Source: Ahaetulla prasina
Taxonomy: Eukaryota; Chordata; Lepidosauria; Squamata; Colubridae
Reading direction: 5' to 3'
Assembly: GCF_028640845.1 (NCBI RefSeq)
Contig: NC_080542.1
Coordinates: 136,764,346-136,828,345 of the forward strand
Length of the DNA: 64,000 nt
Position numbers and translations under genes: made by a program. Within the stretch, counting starts at the first letter, position 1. Every line of letters begins with the position of its first letter. The notes beneath the pieces were generated by a model that saw only the letters and a list, made by a program, of their open reading frames with translations, did not search any database and was not told the origin of the DNA. This document shows positions 11,561 to 23,431 of this stretch, one piece after another.

Positions 11561-13699
11561 GAATACTTTTTAAAAAAATCAAGAAACAGTATGTAATAAT
11601 GGGTCTCATTGTATCATAATCATTTGATAGTATATACATAATTAAAATTTTCTTAAGAGAAATGAAGCTTTTTCCTTTTGTGCAGAATGGATACAGATTA
11701 AGAGCAACTTCTATATATTCAGAAAACCTTTTTTTCCCCCCATTTACAATGGATAGCAACCTTATTGATGTCTGGTATGAAAAGGTGATGCATGAGTAAA
11801 CTAAAAAGCTATTATTGAAAAGTGTGATTTTGTTGTGCAAGTGGTATCTGTAGCTAAAATGCCCCAAATTGCAGTAGGAGAAAAAAAAATTGCCTGGAAA
11901 TGTCAATAAAGCTAGATCAATAATGGAAAAAAGCGCTATTGGTTTATCCTTTCTTTGTATGATTTTCAGTACTTCACTTTTCTGTATCTATGCTAATGAT
12001 AAAGCTGATTGAGCCTCAGGCTGCCAGAATCCTATGACTTTCTGCTTTCTCCTTCCGTTTGCATTTTTCTAAAGAGTATCTACGAGGGAAAATTTGGGTG
12101 TGGATACTTAAAAGAGAGGAGAGCATCGGGACTAGTCTTTTGTGAAAATACTACCTCAGTCTATAGATCGCTATTTGTGAGTTCTCAGGTTTCAATGTTC
12201 CTTTGTTTTTTTTAAAAAGAAAAATAACTTTTTTTTAACCTTGGTGTTTATAAACCCCACTTTGCCCTAACATTGGAATGGAAGAGCATGCAGTACTTTG
12301 TTTTTTAAGTGCATGGTTTTAGAAGTTTATATTGTTTTGGCTTCATTTTCAGTGGTTTAATTAGTTTAGCTTCTCAGCTAAATTTGCTAATTTTTTCAGA
12401 GACTAGCATGCTCAGTTAGCTACTTGAAGAAATGTGACGCTTGCAGAGAAATGAAGTGGTCATGAATTGTAAAAATCGACATACTTTGTAATTGTTTTGG
12501 AAAGTAAGTGCAAGTATTGTGTGTGGCATATATAAGGGCCCAGAAGGTCTTTAATTTGGTTCAAGTTGCATAATTAAAATTGGAATAATATGTGTTACAG
12601 AAAAAATACACCTCCTTGTGCAGCCTTTTGTCATTAAAATATGGACCCATAAGTTAGGCGTTTCCATCTGAGCATATTAAAATAGATTTTGCTGAGAGAT
12701 AACAGCTAGTGCAAAGACAGCCTTTGAAAAAGTTACAAAAATAAAATAAAATAGGGGTTGTGAATTCACATTGCACAATCATTTCAAGCTTGCAAACCAT
12801 CTACGTTCCTATTTTGTAGCATCTTATTATTGGGTTTACTTTGAGAATCTTGATTGTCTTGAGTTTCTGAAATTAGTGGGGGGGGAAAAGGCCTGGTTGT
12901 GTGTTAGATTCAAGTTGGAAAGATTCAAATGTAATAATACCAAAACAGTGTGTCATAATTAAATTCTCATTTTGCTATTAGTCCTTAAACCCTGGTTGCA
13001 GTGCATTGTTAAAACTTCTAACTCTATTAAGGCAATTGAAATGATGTGGTCCAGAAGTGAAGGTTGATCAGAAAAAGAAACGTTTAACAGCAACTTGACC
13101 CAAATTAAACTTCACCTTGTCTTTTTTTTTCTTTGTGGAACTGGAACAGTTCCTTCTCTTTTTATAGCTTAAAGATTCCTTAATAAGCATTATGGCATTT
13201 GCATGACAGTGGCATGCAAGCCGCAAACATCTCTGTCATCTGTTATTTTTATTCCAATACCGTTGGCTCCTCTTCATCAAAAGCAGCTATGGTGTTCATC
13301 CTAAATTGAGAAGAATAAAATAAAAAAAAATACAGTGTAAGGCAAAATTTCATGGCAGTCTTGAATATGCCTGTTACATGTGTGAACCCCTTCAAAGAAA
13401 ATACTGTAACAAGAACCATTAGGAGCTGAAAATTAAATGCTAAGAAATTACATGGGGAAAAAAAGAAAGAGAAGACTTTTTCCAGTCTAGGCAAATAGAC
13501 ATTCAGCATAAAACTACTACTACATTCAGCATAAAACTACTAAAAGCCCAAAGCTTTTAAAAGAATAGAGAAAAGGAACTATTTTTAAAAGAACATTGTG
13601 CTGCATCAAGTTGTTAACAATACTTAAGTAGCCAGCCAAACAGAGGATACAATGAGCATACCTGATTTACTTTTAATAAACCTAAGGACAAATTTAGAG
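11561..13699. other. AT-rich intron, nothing recognised
   Basis: No gene, RNA or clear repeat. A short direct repeat (attcagcataaaactact) occurs twice at 13499-13543. Confidence 0.45.
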
Positions 13700-14055
13700 A
13701 ATAATACAAGGAGTCCTTAAGTTATGGCCTTAACAATCATAAAATAGGCCATTCATGTGACCAGCCCGATTTTACACATTTTATTTCTAGCCATTAAAGA
13801 AATGCTACAGTGATTAAGCAATTATTCATTAGGGGTGCAGTTTTGCCAAAAAAAATGCTGGTTTTCAGCAAAATCGGGGTAAAATGCAGTCAGATGATTG
13901 CAGGAACCTGCAAAATGTGGTCAGGAGACTGTAGAGGGGGCTGATCATTGGAAGTGTGAATCTGGATCATAAGTATACAGTACACCTAGTTGAGCTGTCG
14001 AAACTTTGGTTGCTAAGTAATTGATTATAAGTCAAGGATTAGTTGTATACAGTTC
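13700..14055. repeat. Diverged dispersed squamate repeat
   Basis: Contains taagttatggccttaacaat, gtcagatgattgcaggaacc and ataagtcaaggattagttgt. The same kind of text recurs at 22400-22690, so this is an old interspersed repeat, class uncertain. Confidence 0.6.
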
Positions 14056-15192
14056 CTTTATTTAAAAATGAGTATCAATAAATTTATGATACTACATTTT
14101 TTCCCTGCCCATCTGACCTTATTTTTTTTTTAGAATTGTTTAATTAGAAAAAATGGGAGCTGGCACACCCCAAGGCAAAAGTGCCAGCCTTTAGTTCATC
14201 TTTACAATAACAATGTTCTCAAATAAACAGCCCGCACAAGATTTCTTGACGTAAATACTGGGTAGGAGCTTATTTGGAAATGTGGCTTCCTGACAAGAAG
14301 ATAAGCAGATATTTTGTTTAAAATATCTAATCTAAACCTTAAAAATATAGAGAAAATTTAGGTGATTAAACGGAGTGAAACAATCTAGAAGTAAATTCAT
14401 TCTTAGTTAAAAAACTTAATGCTCAACAACTCTTCAGTTTATCAGATATAAACTTTCTGTCAATTTTGGGTATACTATTTCTGCCACATGATATATAATA
14501 TTGAGACATATGATAATATTTGATAATATTTTTGATAATATTTTTTTCCCATTGAAAACAAGATTCACTGCAGACAAATTTTAAACAGTTATTCCTGAGG
14601 ACAGAGAATTCCCTTTCCTGTTTTGAATTAGTTAGCATGCCTTGCCTAGCAATTTAGATGAAAGGTGGATAGAACTGTGTATTTATTCCATCTCAGAAAT
14701 TGAGGCAAAATGAAATTCTAGAATCCCTTTCACTCTCTTTTTAAGTATTCCTAATTTCTGAAATTGCTAGTTTTAATTCATTATAGTTTTAATTCATTAT
14801 AGTTTGCCTGCCTCACGACGATGCAGTTTTTCTGAAATAAAATTAGAAATTGTTAATGAAAATTATCAGCTAGTTAGATCTACTCCACTTTTTGTATCCA
14901 TATTATCAAATCCAATGCAATGAAGCATTATAGAAAAAAAAAGTTATTCCAAATAGGAGAATCTTAGCCTGTCTGGAAAAAGTCAATGAAATATTGTAAT
15001 TGAAAACAGAATAAGAAAAAAAATGGTGTATCAAATTATTTTATAGTAAGTAATGTTCAAGCATTTTTCTCTTTCTTCTGAGAACGTTTGTTTGGTCTGC
15101 CGTTGTTGTCCTGTCCTTAATTAACCAATTGGAACTGCTTCGTTGCATGTCATATTAACTCTCCGTATGTTTATTTTATTCTGGTTTAAAAG
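14056..15192. other. AT-rich intron before the 63-bp exon
   Basis: Only small AT-rich direct repeats (gataatattt, 14512-14540). The acceptor at 15183-15192 (ggtttaaaag) has a poor pyrimidine tract. Confidence 0.5.
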
Positions 15193-15255
15193 CATAATCC
15201 TTTAGATTATAATCCAGAAGCCTTGAAGAAGTCTGCTGTTCAGAAAGTCTTAAAG
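15193..15255 (+). CDS. ESYT2: ESYT2 63-bp exon in C2B, probably alternatively spliced
   Basis: Twenty-one codons, HNPLDYNPEALKKSAVQKVL plus Lys, phase 0 on both sides, so skipping keeps the frame. It inserts after ARNLP in C2B and matches the extra segment I recall in some mammalian ESYT2 isoforms. The acceptor is weak (purine-rich ggtttaaaag) and the flanking introns are 5.5 and 2.5 kb, which fits an optional exon. Donor gtaaaa is also not strong. Confidence 0.9.
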
Positions 15256-15305
15256 GTAAAAGTGATATAATTTTCCATTTAAAATCACAAATTAAATAAA
15301 GACTC

Positions 15306-15525
15306 TGGGCTGCCAGTTTGGTCTAGTGGTGAAGATACAATACTATACAAGTGCCTGTGAGTTAGGCATGAGAGCCGTCTAGGTGACTTTGTGCCAATCA
15401 CTCACTCTCAGTTTAACTCATCTCACAGTTGTTGTTATGGGAAAAATAGGAGGAGGAAAAAGGATTAAATACATTTGTCACCTTGAGTTATTTATAAAAA
15501 TTATAAAGGCAATCTTAAAAAATAG
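15306..15525 (+). repeat. Squamate tRNA-derived SINE
   Basis: The head gccagtttggtctagtggtg holds an A-box-like TGGTCTAGTGG. The body aggaggaggaaaaaggatta and the tail ttgagttatttataaaaatt match a common squamate SINE whose 3' end resembles the BovB LINE tail. Confidence 0.75.
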
Positions 15526-15650
15526 AAAATATCTTCAAATATTTTGAATCTAGGAGATATGAGTTTAGTGTCACAAAGTTAGATCAGGACACAATGACAT
15601 TAATTTGTTTGTGAGTAGAAGGCAAATCCCATCAGTGATTGCACTACATA

Positions 15651-15725
15651 GGATAGGATAGAATAGAATAGAATAGAATAGAATAGAATAGAATAGAATA
15701 GAATAGAATAGAATAGAATAGAATT
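15651..15725. repeat. (GAATA)n pentanucleotide microsatellite
   Basis: Two GGATA units then about 13 GAATA units, abutting a minus-strand snake LINE tail at 15726. On the LINE's own strand this is (TATTC)n. Confidence 0.97.
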
Positions 15726-15860
15726 CTTTATTGGCCAAGTGTTATTAGACACACAAGGAATTTGTCTTTGGTGCATATGTTCTCAGTGTACATCAAAAGA
15801 TATACTCGTCAAGAATCACAAGGCACAATACTCAGTGAATAAATTATCGAAACAATCTTT
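15726..15860 (-). repeat. Snake CR1/L3-type LINE 3' end (minus)
   Basis: Contains attctttattggccaagtg and cacacaaggaatttgtcttt, the complement of the tail seen at 15927-16028, 55680-55745 and 61626-61690. The microsatellite joins its 3' end. Confidence 0.85.
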
Positions 15861-15926
15861 AATTTTAATAAAAAATTATTTTTAAAAAGTTGGCATTAGA
15901 GAGCCAGCTATATTATTACTATTAAT

Positions 15927-16028
15927 AGTAATTGGAGCATATGCACCAAGACAAATTCCTTGTGTGTCCAATCATACTTGGCCAATAAAAAAAAAATTAT
16001 TCTAAAAAAATTCTATTCTAAAAAAATT
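15927..16028 (+). repeat. Snake CR1/L3-type LINE 3' end (plus)
   Basis: Reads gcatatgcaccaagacaaat, ccttgtgtgtccaatcatac, ttggccaataaaa and then a degenerate attctattct tail. It is in opposite orientation to the copy 70 bases upstream. Confidence 0.88.
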
Positions 16029-17798
16029 ATTTAATTCTTCTAAAATAGTACTGAATGTCCAATATATTTTCAAAAGCATGCTTTTATTAAACCTGTTGAT
16101 ACTTTTTTTTTTAATCCAGAGAATTTCCAAGTTCCTTGATCCCTTTTTAATATATTTGCTGAACTTGGAATGTAATTGCATATTGGCAATCAAAATCTTC
16201 ATAACAAAACTAATATAAGGGCCACTAAGTCATCATGAAACACAAACCCTTTGTAGGCTTATTAATTCCCTCCCTTTTGTTTCAGGATCACCACTGTAGG
16301 TACAAGCCTGGAATTAATAAGACAAGTTGCCAGTGGAAAACTAAATTTAGCCCTGCCACTAATGTGGAAAGTAGGAGCAGTGCTTTTTTGAAGATGCTGA
16401 CAGCACAGAATATAGCTGGTAGTTTATAAATTGTGCAGATGCACAGCTCAGAATTGCTGGTTAAACTGAAAGTCTAGCTGTAAGCAGATATATAGACACT
16501 ACGTATCTGTTTTTCCCTACCTGTAGAAAACTTAATTGGTAGCATATATAAAAAAGAAATGTGCCTCCCTGTTTCCTGAGGCAAGAAATAAGACTTGAAT
16601 CTTACTTCTATTACTGTTAGAAACAAGTTCTGCTTATATTAAAGGAGTAGTGTATTATTTTCTGAGAGACATTTTGCCTGTCCCATCAGTTTTGCCATTC
16701 AGTAGTAAATAAATTTTACGTAAGCATTTTGAAAACCAGAAATTGATAAAGTTAAGAAAAACATAAATAAGAAGGAATAAGTATCTGAACAGGTTAATAT
16801 CGAACAGGCCAAACATTCAATAAACAATACATTTGATCAAATAAAGGCATGATTGAGACCCTCTTGCATACATATTCAAAAATACGTAATATAAGAGAGG
16901 ATAATATTGGTGAAGATCCCTATGGCTCATATTTTGCCCTTGAAGATAATTTTCAGAAATGGAACTAATCTGGGAGAAAATCTGAATGAATTTTCTGTCA
17001 ATTTTAAAAAAATTCACAGTGAGAAATAATTAAAAGCAGATTGCTAGGAAAATTAAACTAAATATGGCTTACCCTTTAAAAATTCAAAACAATGTGTTGA
17101 GATAAGAATACCTATGTCTTTAGTCTGCAACTTTTGTCTTAACATTGTTTTAACTTCTCTTTTAATCGTGTTACTTTTTTGGAGTTCCTGTTTATAAATT
17201 AATTAATTATTAATAATTTAATTAATGTATTAACAGCATTGATAGATGCTTCAGATTAACTCATGTAACTCCTTCTTAACTCCTTTCTTAATTGAGAAAT
17301 TGGTAGGGAGCTTATTAACAGACATTCATAATCTGATTTCTTTAAAGTTACTTCTTTAGTTTTAGTAAGAAAACTAGGTAAACATAACAGAAGCCATAGC
17401 ATATCATCTCTTTTGTTACCCTCCAAATGTTTTATGATTCTGACATTCTGCTTAATCATTCCATATAAGTAAGATTAGCTTTCTAAGCTTGCATTTTCTC
17501 CATATCCCCCTTTTGCTTCCTGACTGCAACATTCATTCATTTCTTCTGATGTTGCTTCATTAATTTGGTTGTGGGTGGGGGGGAATGAAATGCTTATTTA
17601 AGGATGAAAGGTGGAGCACCTTAAACCAATTCATTCAAAAACACAATACTTGTAAAGGGGTTGGAAACCTCAATGATTTCTATGTGCAGATCTTTCAAGG
17701 TAAGTTATGTGATTCCTATATCTCGTATACATTTGTGACACACAGTGTGGATGGAAAGAATATAAGAGTAATAGAATTATTGTTTTCTGCATTTTCAG
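16029..17798. other. AT-rich intron, nothing recognised
   Basis: No supported feature. The acceptor for the next exon is cattttcag at 17790-17798. Confidence 0.45.
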
Positions 17799-17873
17799 TC
17801 AGGGAAGAAAATGAACAGTAATCCAAATCCCCTTGTCTTAATGACAGTTGGACATAACGCACAAGAAAGCAAG
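17799..17873 (+). CDS. ESYT2: ESYT2 exon: C2B
   Basis: Twenty-five codons, SGKKMNSNPNPLVLMTVGHN and AQESK. It is the second strand region of C2B. Acceptor tttcag, donor gtaagt, phase 0 both ends, so it can join either the 63-bp exon or the exon before it. Confidence 0.97.
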
Positions 17874-18538
17874 GTAAGTCTTAACCATTTTTGTCCTTCT
17901 CTGTAAAGCAATGCAGTTCACACCATCCTAATTTTTTGCGGGTTTTGTATATACAGGATCACATCAATCCGTTTAACATTTTTCTTCAAAACTAATGGAA
18001 CCCCTTACTCCCATCCTCAAGTGATTTGCAGGCACTTGGACCTGAATTACAATTGGGTGTCATGGTTTTTCTCAAAGGGACACACTACTGTGAGCTTCTT
18101 TGGATAAGAAGTACTATACTTGAAAGCTGCTTTAAGAGGACAATATCCTTCACATTACTCTTTCTACCCAACTCATATTTCTGATCTGGATTGGGAATGC
18201 AGGTGAAATAAAAGCTTAAAGCTACTTGGTCGCCCATTCCAGAAATCTAATCTGGAAAAAAAAATCCTGATATCTGTAATTTCCATTGAGGGACAAAGCC
18301 CATTGTAGAGTGTGAGGTACAGACTCCCAGTGCAAACCACTTTGATATTTGTAAGTATTTATATACACGTGTATGTTGAATATCCAGCTCTGTGATTTCC
18401 ATTGTTGTCCAGTTCTCTTAGTATATTACCCAAGGACATGCAGTCCTTGGAGCACAGGGAGAAGAACGTCTGTGTATCTGTATAAGTAGGTTTTGTTTTT
18501 TGCCATATATGTTAATAAAGAATCCTGCCTTTGAATAG

Positions 18539-18625
18539 ATCCGCTATAAGACCAATGAACCCGTATGGGAAGAACATTTCACTTTTTTTGTTCATAATCC
18601 ACGACGACAAGAGCTAGAAGTTGAG
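18539..18625 (+). CDS. ESYT2: ESYT2 exon: C2B core
   Basis: Twenty-nine codons, IRYKTNEPVWEEHFTFFVHN then PRRQELEVE. NEPVWEE is the conserved C2 strand-4 motif. C2B in this family lacks the full set of Ca2+-binding Asp residues, and here too the NPRRQE loop has none. Acceptor gaatag, donor gtaagt. Confidence 0.97.
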
Positions 18626-19204
18626 GTAAGTCAGTCTAGTTATTTGCTTGATCTGTTGAGGGTAGAATGCCAAAACGGTTGCAGCATTAAGAGTATTGCA
18701 GCAAAAAATGATATACTCTCGAAATTTGTAAATGTTTTGCTGAATAGACAAGGGATCCTATCTTGGAAATAGTAGTTTTGCCTGTGCTGAATCATTTGCT
18801 TAACAAATGTGAGGCAGGTGATTAGAATTTTTTTTAATTCTTTTGGTGATATATATGTAACATAGTGTGAAACTTACTTTATACTGAATATAGCATAAAT
18901 GTCATATCAAATTTGGCTTTCTCTTAGTGCTGGATTTGAGTGTGTAAGAAAAGTGAGAATACACCAAAATTCAAATTAAAGGAAACAAAGATGTTTTGTT
19001 TAACTATTGATACTGGTGTTGTTATTGAATTATTTTTAAATACTGTATTCTCTTTTTCTTTATTAGAAAAAGCCAACATGCCTAACACCTTTTTTTTTTG
19101 CATGAGTTCATTCTAAGCTGATTAAGTTTATTAATGGGTCAAGAATCAGGTTAATTGAATAAATTAAGGACTCAATAATTTGTTAACTTCTTTTTAATAC
19201 AGGT

Positions 19205-19486
19205 TTTTTTTTTTTGGTGTTTTTTTTTAATTTGAATTTATATCCCGCCCTTCTCCGAAGACTCAGGGCGGCTTACACAGTGTTAAGCAATAGTCTTCAT
19301 CCATTTGTATATTATATACAAAGTCAACTTTTATTGCCCCCAACAATCTGGGTCCTCATTTTACCTACCTTATAAAGGATGGAAGGCTGAGTCAACCTTG
19401 GGCCTGGTGGGACTTGGAACTTGCAGTAATTGCAAGCAGCTGTGTTAATAACAGACAGACTTAGTCTGCTGAGCCACCAGAGGCCC
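19205..19486 (-). repeat. Complete tRNA-derived SINE with an L2-type LINE tail
   Basis: On the minus strand: a tRNA-like head (gtggctcagcagacta as A box region; agttccaagtccc as a decayed B box), a body with agattgttgggggcaataaa, and the tail gccgccctgagtcttcggag ending in gggcgggatataaattc and poly-A. That tail matches the 3' end of the L2-clade LINE at 25050-25100, so the SINE probably uses that LINE's machinery. Confidence 0.9.
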
Positions 19487-19522
19487 ATTTAAATATAATA
19501 ATTATTTTTCTTTTTTCTATAG

Positions 19523-19672
19523 GTCAAGGATGAACAACATCAGTGCTCCTTGGGAAATTTTAAGCTTCCTCTTAACCAACTCCTTGCAAATGAAGATCTA
19601 ACTATGCATCAGAGATTTCATCTTAACAATTCTGGTCCAAACAGCACTGTATACATGAAGATTGCACTCAGG
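19523..19672 (+). CDS. ESYT2: ESYT2 exon: end of C2B
   Basis: Fifty codons, from VKDEQHQCSLGNFKLPLNQL to NSTVYMKIALR. It closes C2B. The VKDEQHQCSLGN loop replaces the usual DxDxxxD cluster, consistent with a C2B that does not bind Ca2+. Acceptor tctatag, donor gtatat, phase 0. The open frame runs on past the donor to 19798 but that part is intronic. Confidence 0.96.
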
Positions 19673-20257
19673 GTATATTATAACAGTTTCCTAAAATGTA
19701 TTAAGCATGAAATAATTGTGGTAATGCAAATTCTATTTTACGAAAGAAAGTCAGGAAAAGATTTTAAAAGTGTGGTTGCTGGGAATCAGAAGTTGTAAAC
19801 TTAGTTACTTGATTGACACATTGAAAGTTGAGACCAAAGCTGCAGACTCTGGTGAAAGTGTCAATATATTCCATATAGTGAGTCTGTATTTCAGTGATGG
19901 AGCATAATATTTTGCATGCAAGAGTTCTGTTACTGCCATGCTTCCCTTTTGCTGCCCAAAAGCAAAAGTGATTAAGACTTCTGCCTAGAGCTTTGGTCAG
20001 CTTTCTCCCATCAAGTTAAGAAGAAATGCCCAGAGGTCTAATTTTAATGTGAAACAATTCCTTCTCTTATATCTGCTTAATCTATAAGAAGATTTGCATT
20101 TGGAATGAGTGAAAGCAACTATAATGCTCCTTATATCAAGACATAGATCCCTTTAAAATGACAAGATTAAGAGTTTAAAACAACACATAGTGCATCGTAA
20201 TTGGCATATGTTTACAACAGACAATAAATAAGGATATTTTTTTGATGAGATGGAATC

Positions 20258-20490
20258 AATAGCAACAGCATAACAATAGCATCTAGGCTTATATATTGCC
20301 TCATAGTGCTCTTTGGGTGGTTTACAATGTAAGCATTATTTATATATTACCCCTACAATCTGGCTCTTCATTTTACTAACCTCAGAAGGATGGAAGGCTG
20401 AGTCAAGTTTGAGTCCTATTAGGATCAAACTCCTGGCTGTGGGTAGAGTTTGCCTGCAATACTACACTTCAATCATTTACCACCAAGGTT
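20258..20490 (-). repeat. Diverged tRNA-derived SINE
   Basis: Matches the body of the SINEs at 5895 and 19205 (ggatggaaggctgagtcaag, gtttgcctgcaatactacac) with many changes. Minus strand. Its tRNA-like head is hard to read, so it is old. Confidence 0.7.
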
Positions 20491-20504
20491 CTTTTCATAT
20501 ATTA

Positions 20505-20837
20505 CAGGGGTGTCAATCCAGCCTGTGGGGTGCTTAAATCAGGCCTGCTGGGCCGGACTGGAAATATTAAAGGACCAGCTAAAATGAGCTGTGTGAGACC
20601 CTCCCGTGCCTCATTTTCGCCCTCCATGGCCTCCTGCAGCACTCTGCTGGCTGAAAATGGCTGTCAGAGTGCTGCAGGAGGCCTTGGAGGGTGAAAACGA
20701 GGTGCAGGGGGGCCATGCGCGGACTCCCTGCGCCCCGTTTTGGCCAGCAGGGTGCTGAAGGAGGCATCCATCCCGCACCCCTGAGGAGAACTACAATGCT
20801 GATCTGGCACTTGAAAAAATCCAGTTTGACACCCTTG
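20505..20837. mobile_element. Non-autonomous hAT-type element with exact 8-bp TSD
   Basis: Left end CAGGGGTGTCAATC, right end AGTTTGACACCCTTG, inverted with small changes. Flanks atatatta at 20497-20504 and 20838-20845 are identical. Same terminal family as 6041-6825 and 41853-41986. Confidence 0.88.
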
Positions 20838-21535
20838 ATATATTATATCATATGCACCTGCAAAGGGCAACCTGGTGCCTCCCGTATCCTTCTAAAAACA
20901 TCAGCCTTATACCCAATAATCAAGGATTCTAGGAAATTGTATCCAAAATATCTGGAAATGCCAGATTTGTTACACACTATATGTGTACTGTGTGTGTATG
21001 ATAACAAATAAGACCACACACATTATCATGCTATTCTCATACCTGATATTATGCTCCAAGGAACATCTTGCAACAAGCAGACTCAGTAAATCTCATTTTA
21101 GATACCACAGGACTTCTGCATTACTTTCTCTCTCGCTTTTGTCTATCTTACTATCAATGTTTGAAATTAGGCATTTTATAGGATGCCTAGGAAATCTATA
21201 TAATGCCAAATATGGGATGTCAAAGTACAAAACGCTTAATATTTCACACATTTCCTAGGCATTCTAATGCAATGACAAAAGGCAAACTGGCAAAGTATGA
21301 AATACTTTGGCAAAAATGCATTTCTAGCCTTTCTAGTTGGAACAAGTAGGTCAATGCTTTGTCTTTTCCTCTCTCTTTTTCAACAAGAAAGTTCTGTACT
21401 TTATTTTGCATTTCTTCTTTCATTTTCTTATATGTCTTTTCAATAAAAATTAGGGGTAGTGGTAGGATTAGGGATAGGATTAGCCCTAACCCTTTTCATG
21501 ACTGTTACTATGCTGCATAATGCCTAGGGATATAG

Positions 21536-22192
21536 CAGTGATGGCTAACCTTTTCCGGACCGTGCCCAAAGCTCGCACATGCATGTGTGAATGTGCGCCC
21601 GAACCTCCCAAACTCAATGCGTGCATGCCCCCACCATATGTGCCCCCCCCACCCCCCCGTTGTCAAGGTTCCAGAAAAACCTCTTCTGCATAAAAAAAAC
21701 TCAGAAGCCATTGTCTTTCAGAGTTCTTTACTAGCATGAGGAAACTGGCACACGATGAGTGAAATTCCAAAACTGAACTTCCGGATTCTTTTCCCAGTTA
21801 TACAAACCCCAAGAGTCCCACCCCCATAACCCTTGTGCTGGTCACATGGTCCCACGTTCTCCCAGTTCATTCGAATATCTTCTCGCCACTCCTCCTGCAG
21901 ATATGAACACCATCCGACCTTGACCGCTTGAAGAATGTTACCATACCCCTCAGCCCCCCTTCTTCCCCTCAGGGGAAAAATGTGGCAGCGTCTGGAACCC
22001 TAAAGCCTAGTATGGTTTCCAGGCCTGACACCCGTGCATACACGTGCATGCCCCCCCCCCCGGGCATGCTCCCAGCCCCTGTGGATGCATGGCAGAGACC
22101 TGAAGACCAGCTGGCTGGCAGGAGGCTCATATGTCCACAGAGAGGTGCTGCATGCCACCTCTGGCACCCGTGGCATAGGTCTGCCATCACGG
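21536..22192. mobile_element. hAT-type element carrying a solo LTR
   Basis: Left end CAGTGATGGCTAACC; right end gccatcacgg is its decayed inverse. Flanks ggatatag (21528-21535) and gtatatag (22193-22200) match at 7 of 8. An LTR (21661-22030) is inserted inside. The left end also occurs at 63418. Confidence 0.82.
21661..22030 (-). mobile_element. Solo LTR with 5-bp TSD
   Basis: Begins TGTCAAGG and ends CCTGACA, so it has TG...CA ends. Flanks cccgt at 21656-21660 and 22031-22035 are an exact 5-bp duplication. No internal retroviral or gag/pol sequence is attached, so it is a solo LTR. Strand is inferred from a TATAAC box on the minus strand and is uncertain. The same LTR occurs twice, head to head, at 2988-3633. 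Confidence 0.85.
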
Positions 22193-22389
22193 GTATATAG
22201 CATATTAAAATAACAAAGGCGTTTCATACTTTGCCTAAAAGTGTCATGCATTCTATACAACGCCAGCTTTTCACACATTTTTTTCAGGGATTAAATCCCA
22301 GGGAGATTGTAAAAGATTCTGAAAAAGCTTGGTAGCAAAAATCTGAGGTTGGCAGTGCTTAACAAATGGAAGAGTCTGGATTGGTGTGT

Positions 22390-22700
22390 ACTTTTAATTC
22401 TCCGCAGCCATCTTGTGATCAGCCAGATTTTATTATCTTTTTTATGGTAGGTGTTAAGCAAACCCATTATTTGCTATAGGATGAAAACAAAGGAGAAAAA
22501 AAATGGTTTTCAGCAAAAATATAAATTGTGGTCACATGACCATGGGATGCTGCAAATGACTATAAATGCAGGCTGATTGCCAATTGTCCAAAATGTGGAC
22601 ACATGATCAGGGGAAGTGGCCATTGGAACAGGGTCGTACTTTCTAAGGATCAGACACAATTTGAATAGACTCTAAGCCCTAGAAATAAGTTGAGGACTAT
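22390..22700. repeat. Diverged dispersed squamate repeat
   Basis: Shares gccatcttgtgatcagccag, tggtcacatgaccatgggat and gttgaggactatttgta with the fragments at 6920 and 13700. Old and of unknown class. Confidence 0.6.
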
Positions 22701-23045
22701 TTGTACTTCCTATCAGTTAAGTTTCATTCAGGCGGACTTTTCTTTTGCCCATCATGGTGGGGATGAATAGTTATGCAGAGCTCACCGATAAATTACATAC
22801 TACATGAGATTTTCCAGATATGTTTCTATATAGAGCCATTGGAGAGAGAGGAAAAATAGCCTCAAAGACAACTCTTCTAGGTTTGCTTTGGTTCTGTTGT
22901 AATCTGTTCGTGTACCTCAGCTTCCTCCACAATGCTGGGTTTTGCAACCTTTGAAGCTCCGTTCAATGTGTGCAGGCAACATTTTTTTCCCTGAACTGTA
23001 AGAATGAATGAATGCGGTCTTCTTGTTTGTTTTTGTGACTATTAG

Positions 23046-23431
23046 ATCCTTTCTCTTGAAAACCAAGTGAGATCTGCAGATTACCAATATACGGCCAAAG
23101 TGAAGAGGCCTTCTGTTTCCAAAGATGGGAGGAAGGGTACTTTCAAGCCTCAGGTCCCGTCCTCTCCAGCAGCTGATGTGAGCAAAGCCCCAAGTTCTAC
23201 AGCTGCAGATGCCAATAAAAGGACTGACAGGACAGAACCAGGCCTCCCCTCCAGTCCTAACCCTCAGTGGCCAGCGGATCTCAGCAGAAGTTCCTCCAGT
23301 CTTCTGACCTCCAATTTGAGTGGTTCTCCCAGCCACCTTTCAGTCAAAGAGCCCACTCCAAGTATAGCTTCAGACATCTCTCTCCCCATCGCCACGCAGG
23401 AGCTGAGACAACGTCTGAGGCAGCTTGAAAA
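23046..23431 (+). CDS. ESYT2: ESYT2 exon: C2B-C2C linker, Ser/Pro-rich
   Basis: At 386 bp this is the largest exon, 128 codons plus two bases. It starts ILSLENQVRSADYQYTAKVK and is rich in Ser, Pro and Ala, so probably disordered. Two blocks are strongly conserved with mammals as I recall them: KVKRPSVSKDGRK near the start, and VKEPTPSIASDISLPIATQE followed by LRQRLRQLE at the end. The Ser-rich segment has many possible phosphorylation sites. Acceptor ctattag has a weak tract; donor gtacag is non-standard at +3/+4. The open frame beyond 23431 is intronic. Confidence 0.96.

Noticed and set aside
11214..11906. Minus-strand frame of 230 codons in an ESYT2 intron
   Set aside because: It spans a LINE 3' fragment and unique AT-rich intron, has no recognisable domain and no splice context.
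19205..19486. Functional tRNA gene
   Set aside because: It has tRNA-like A and B boxes, but no cloverleaf end, and it continues into a SINE body and LINE tail.
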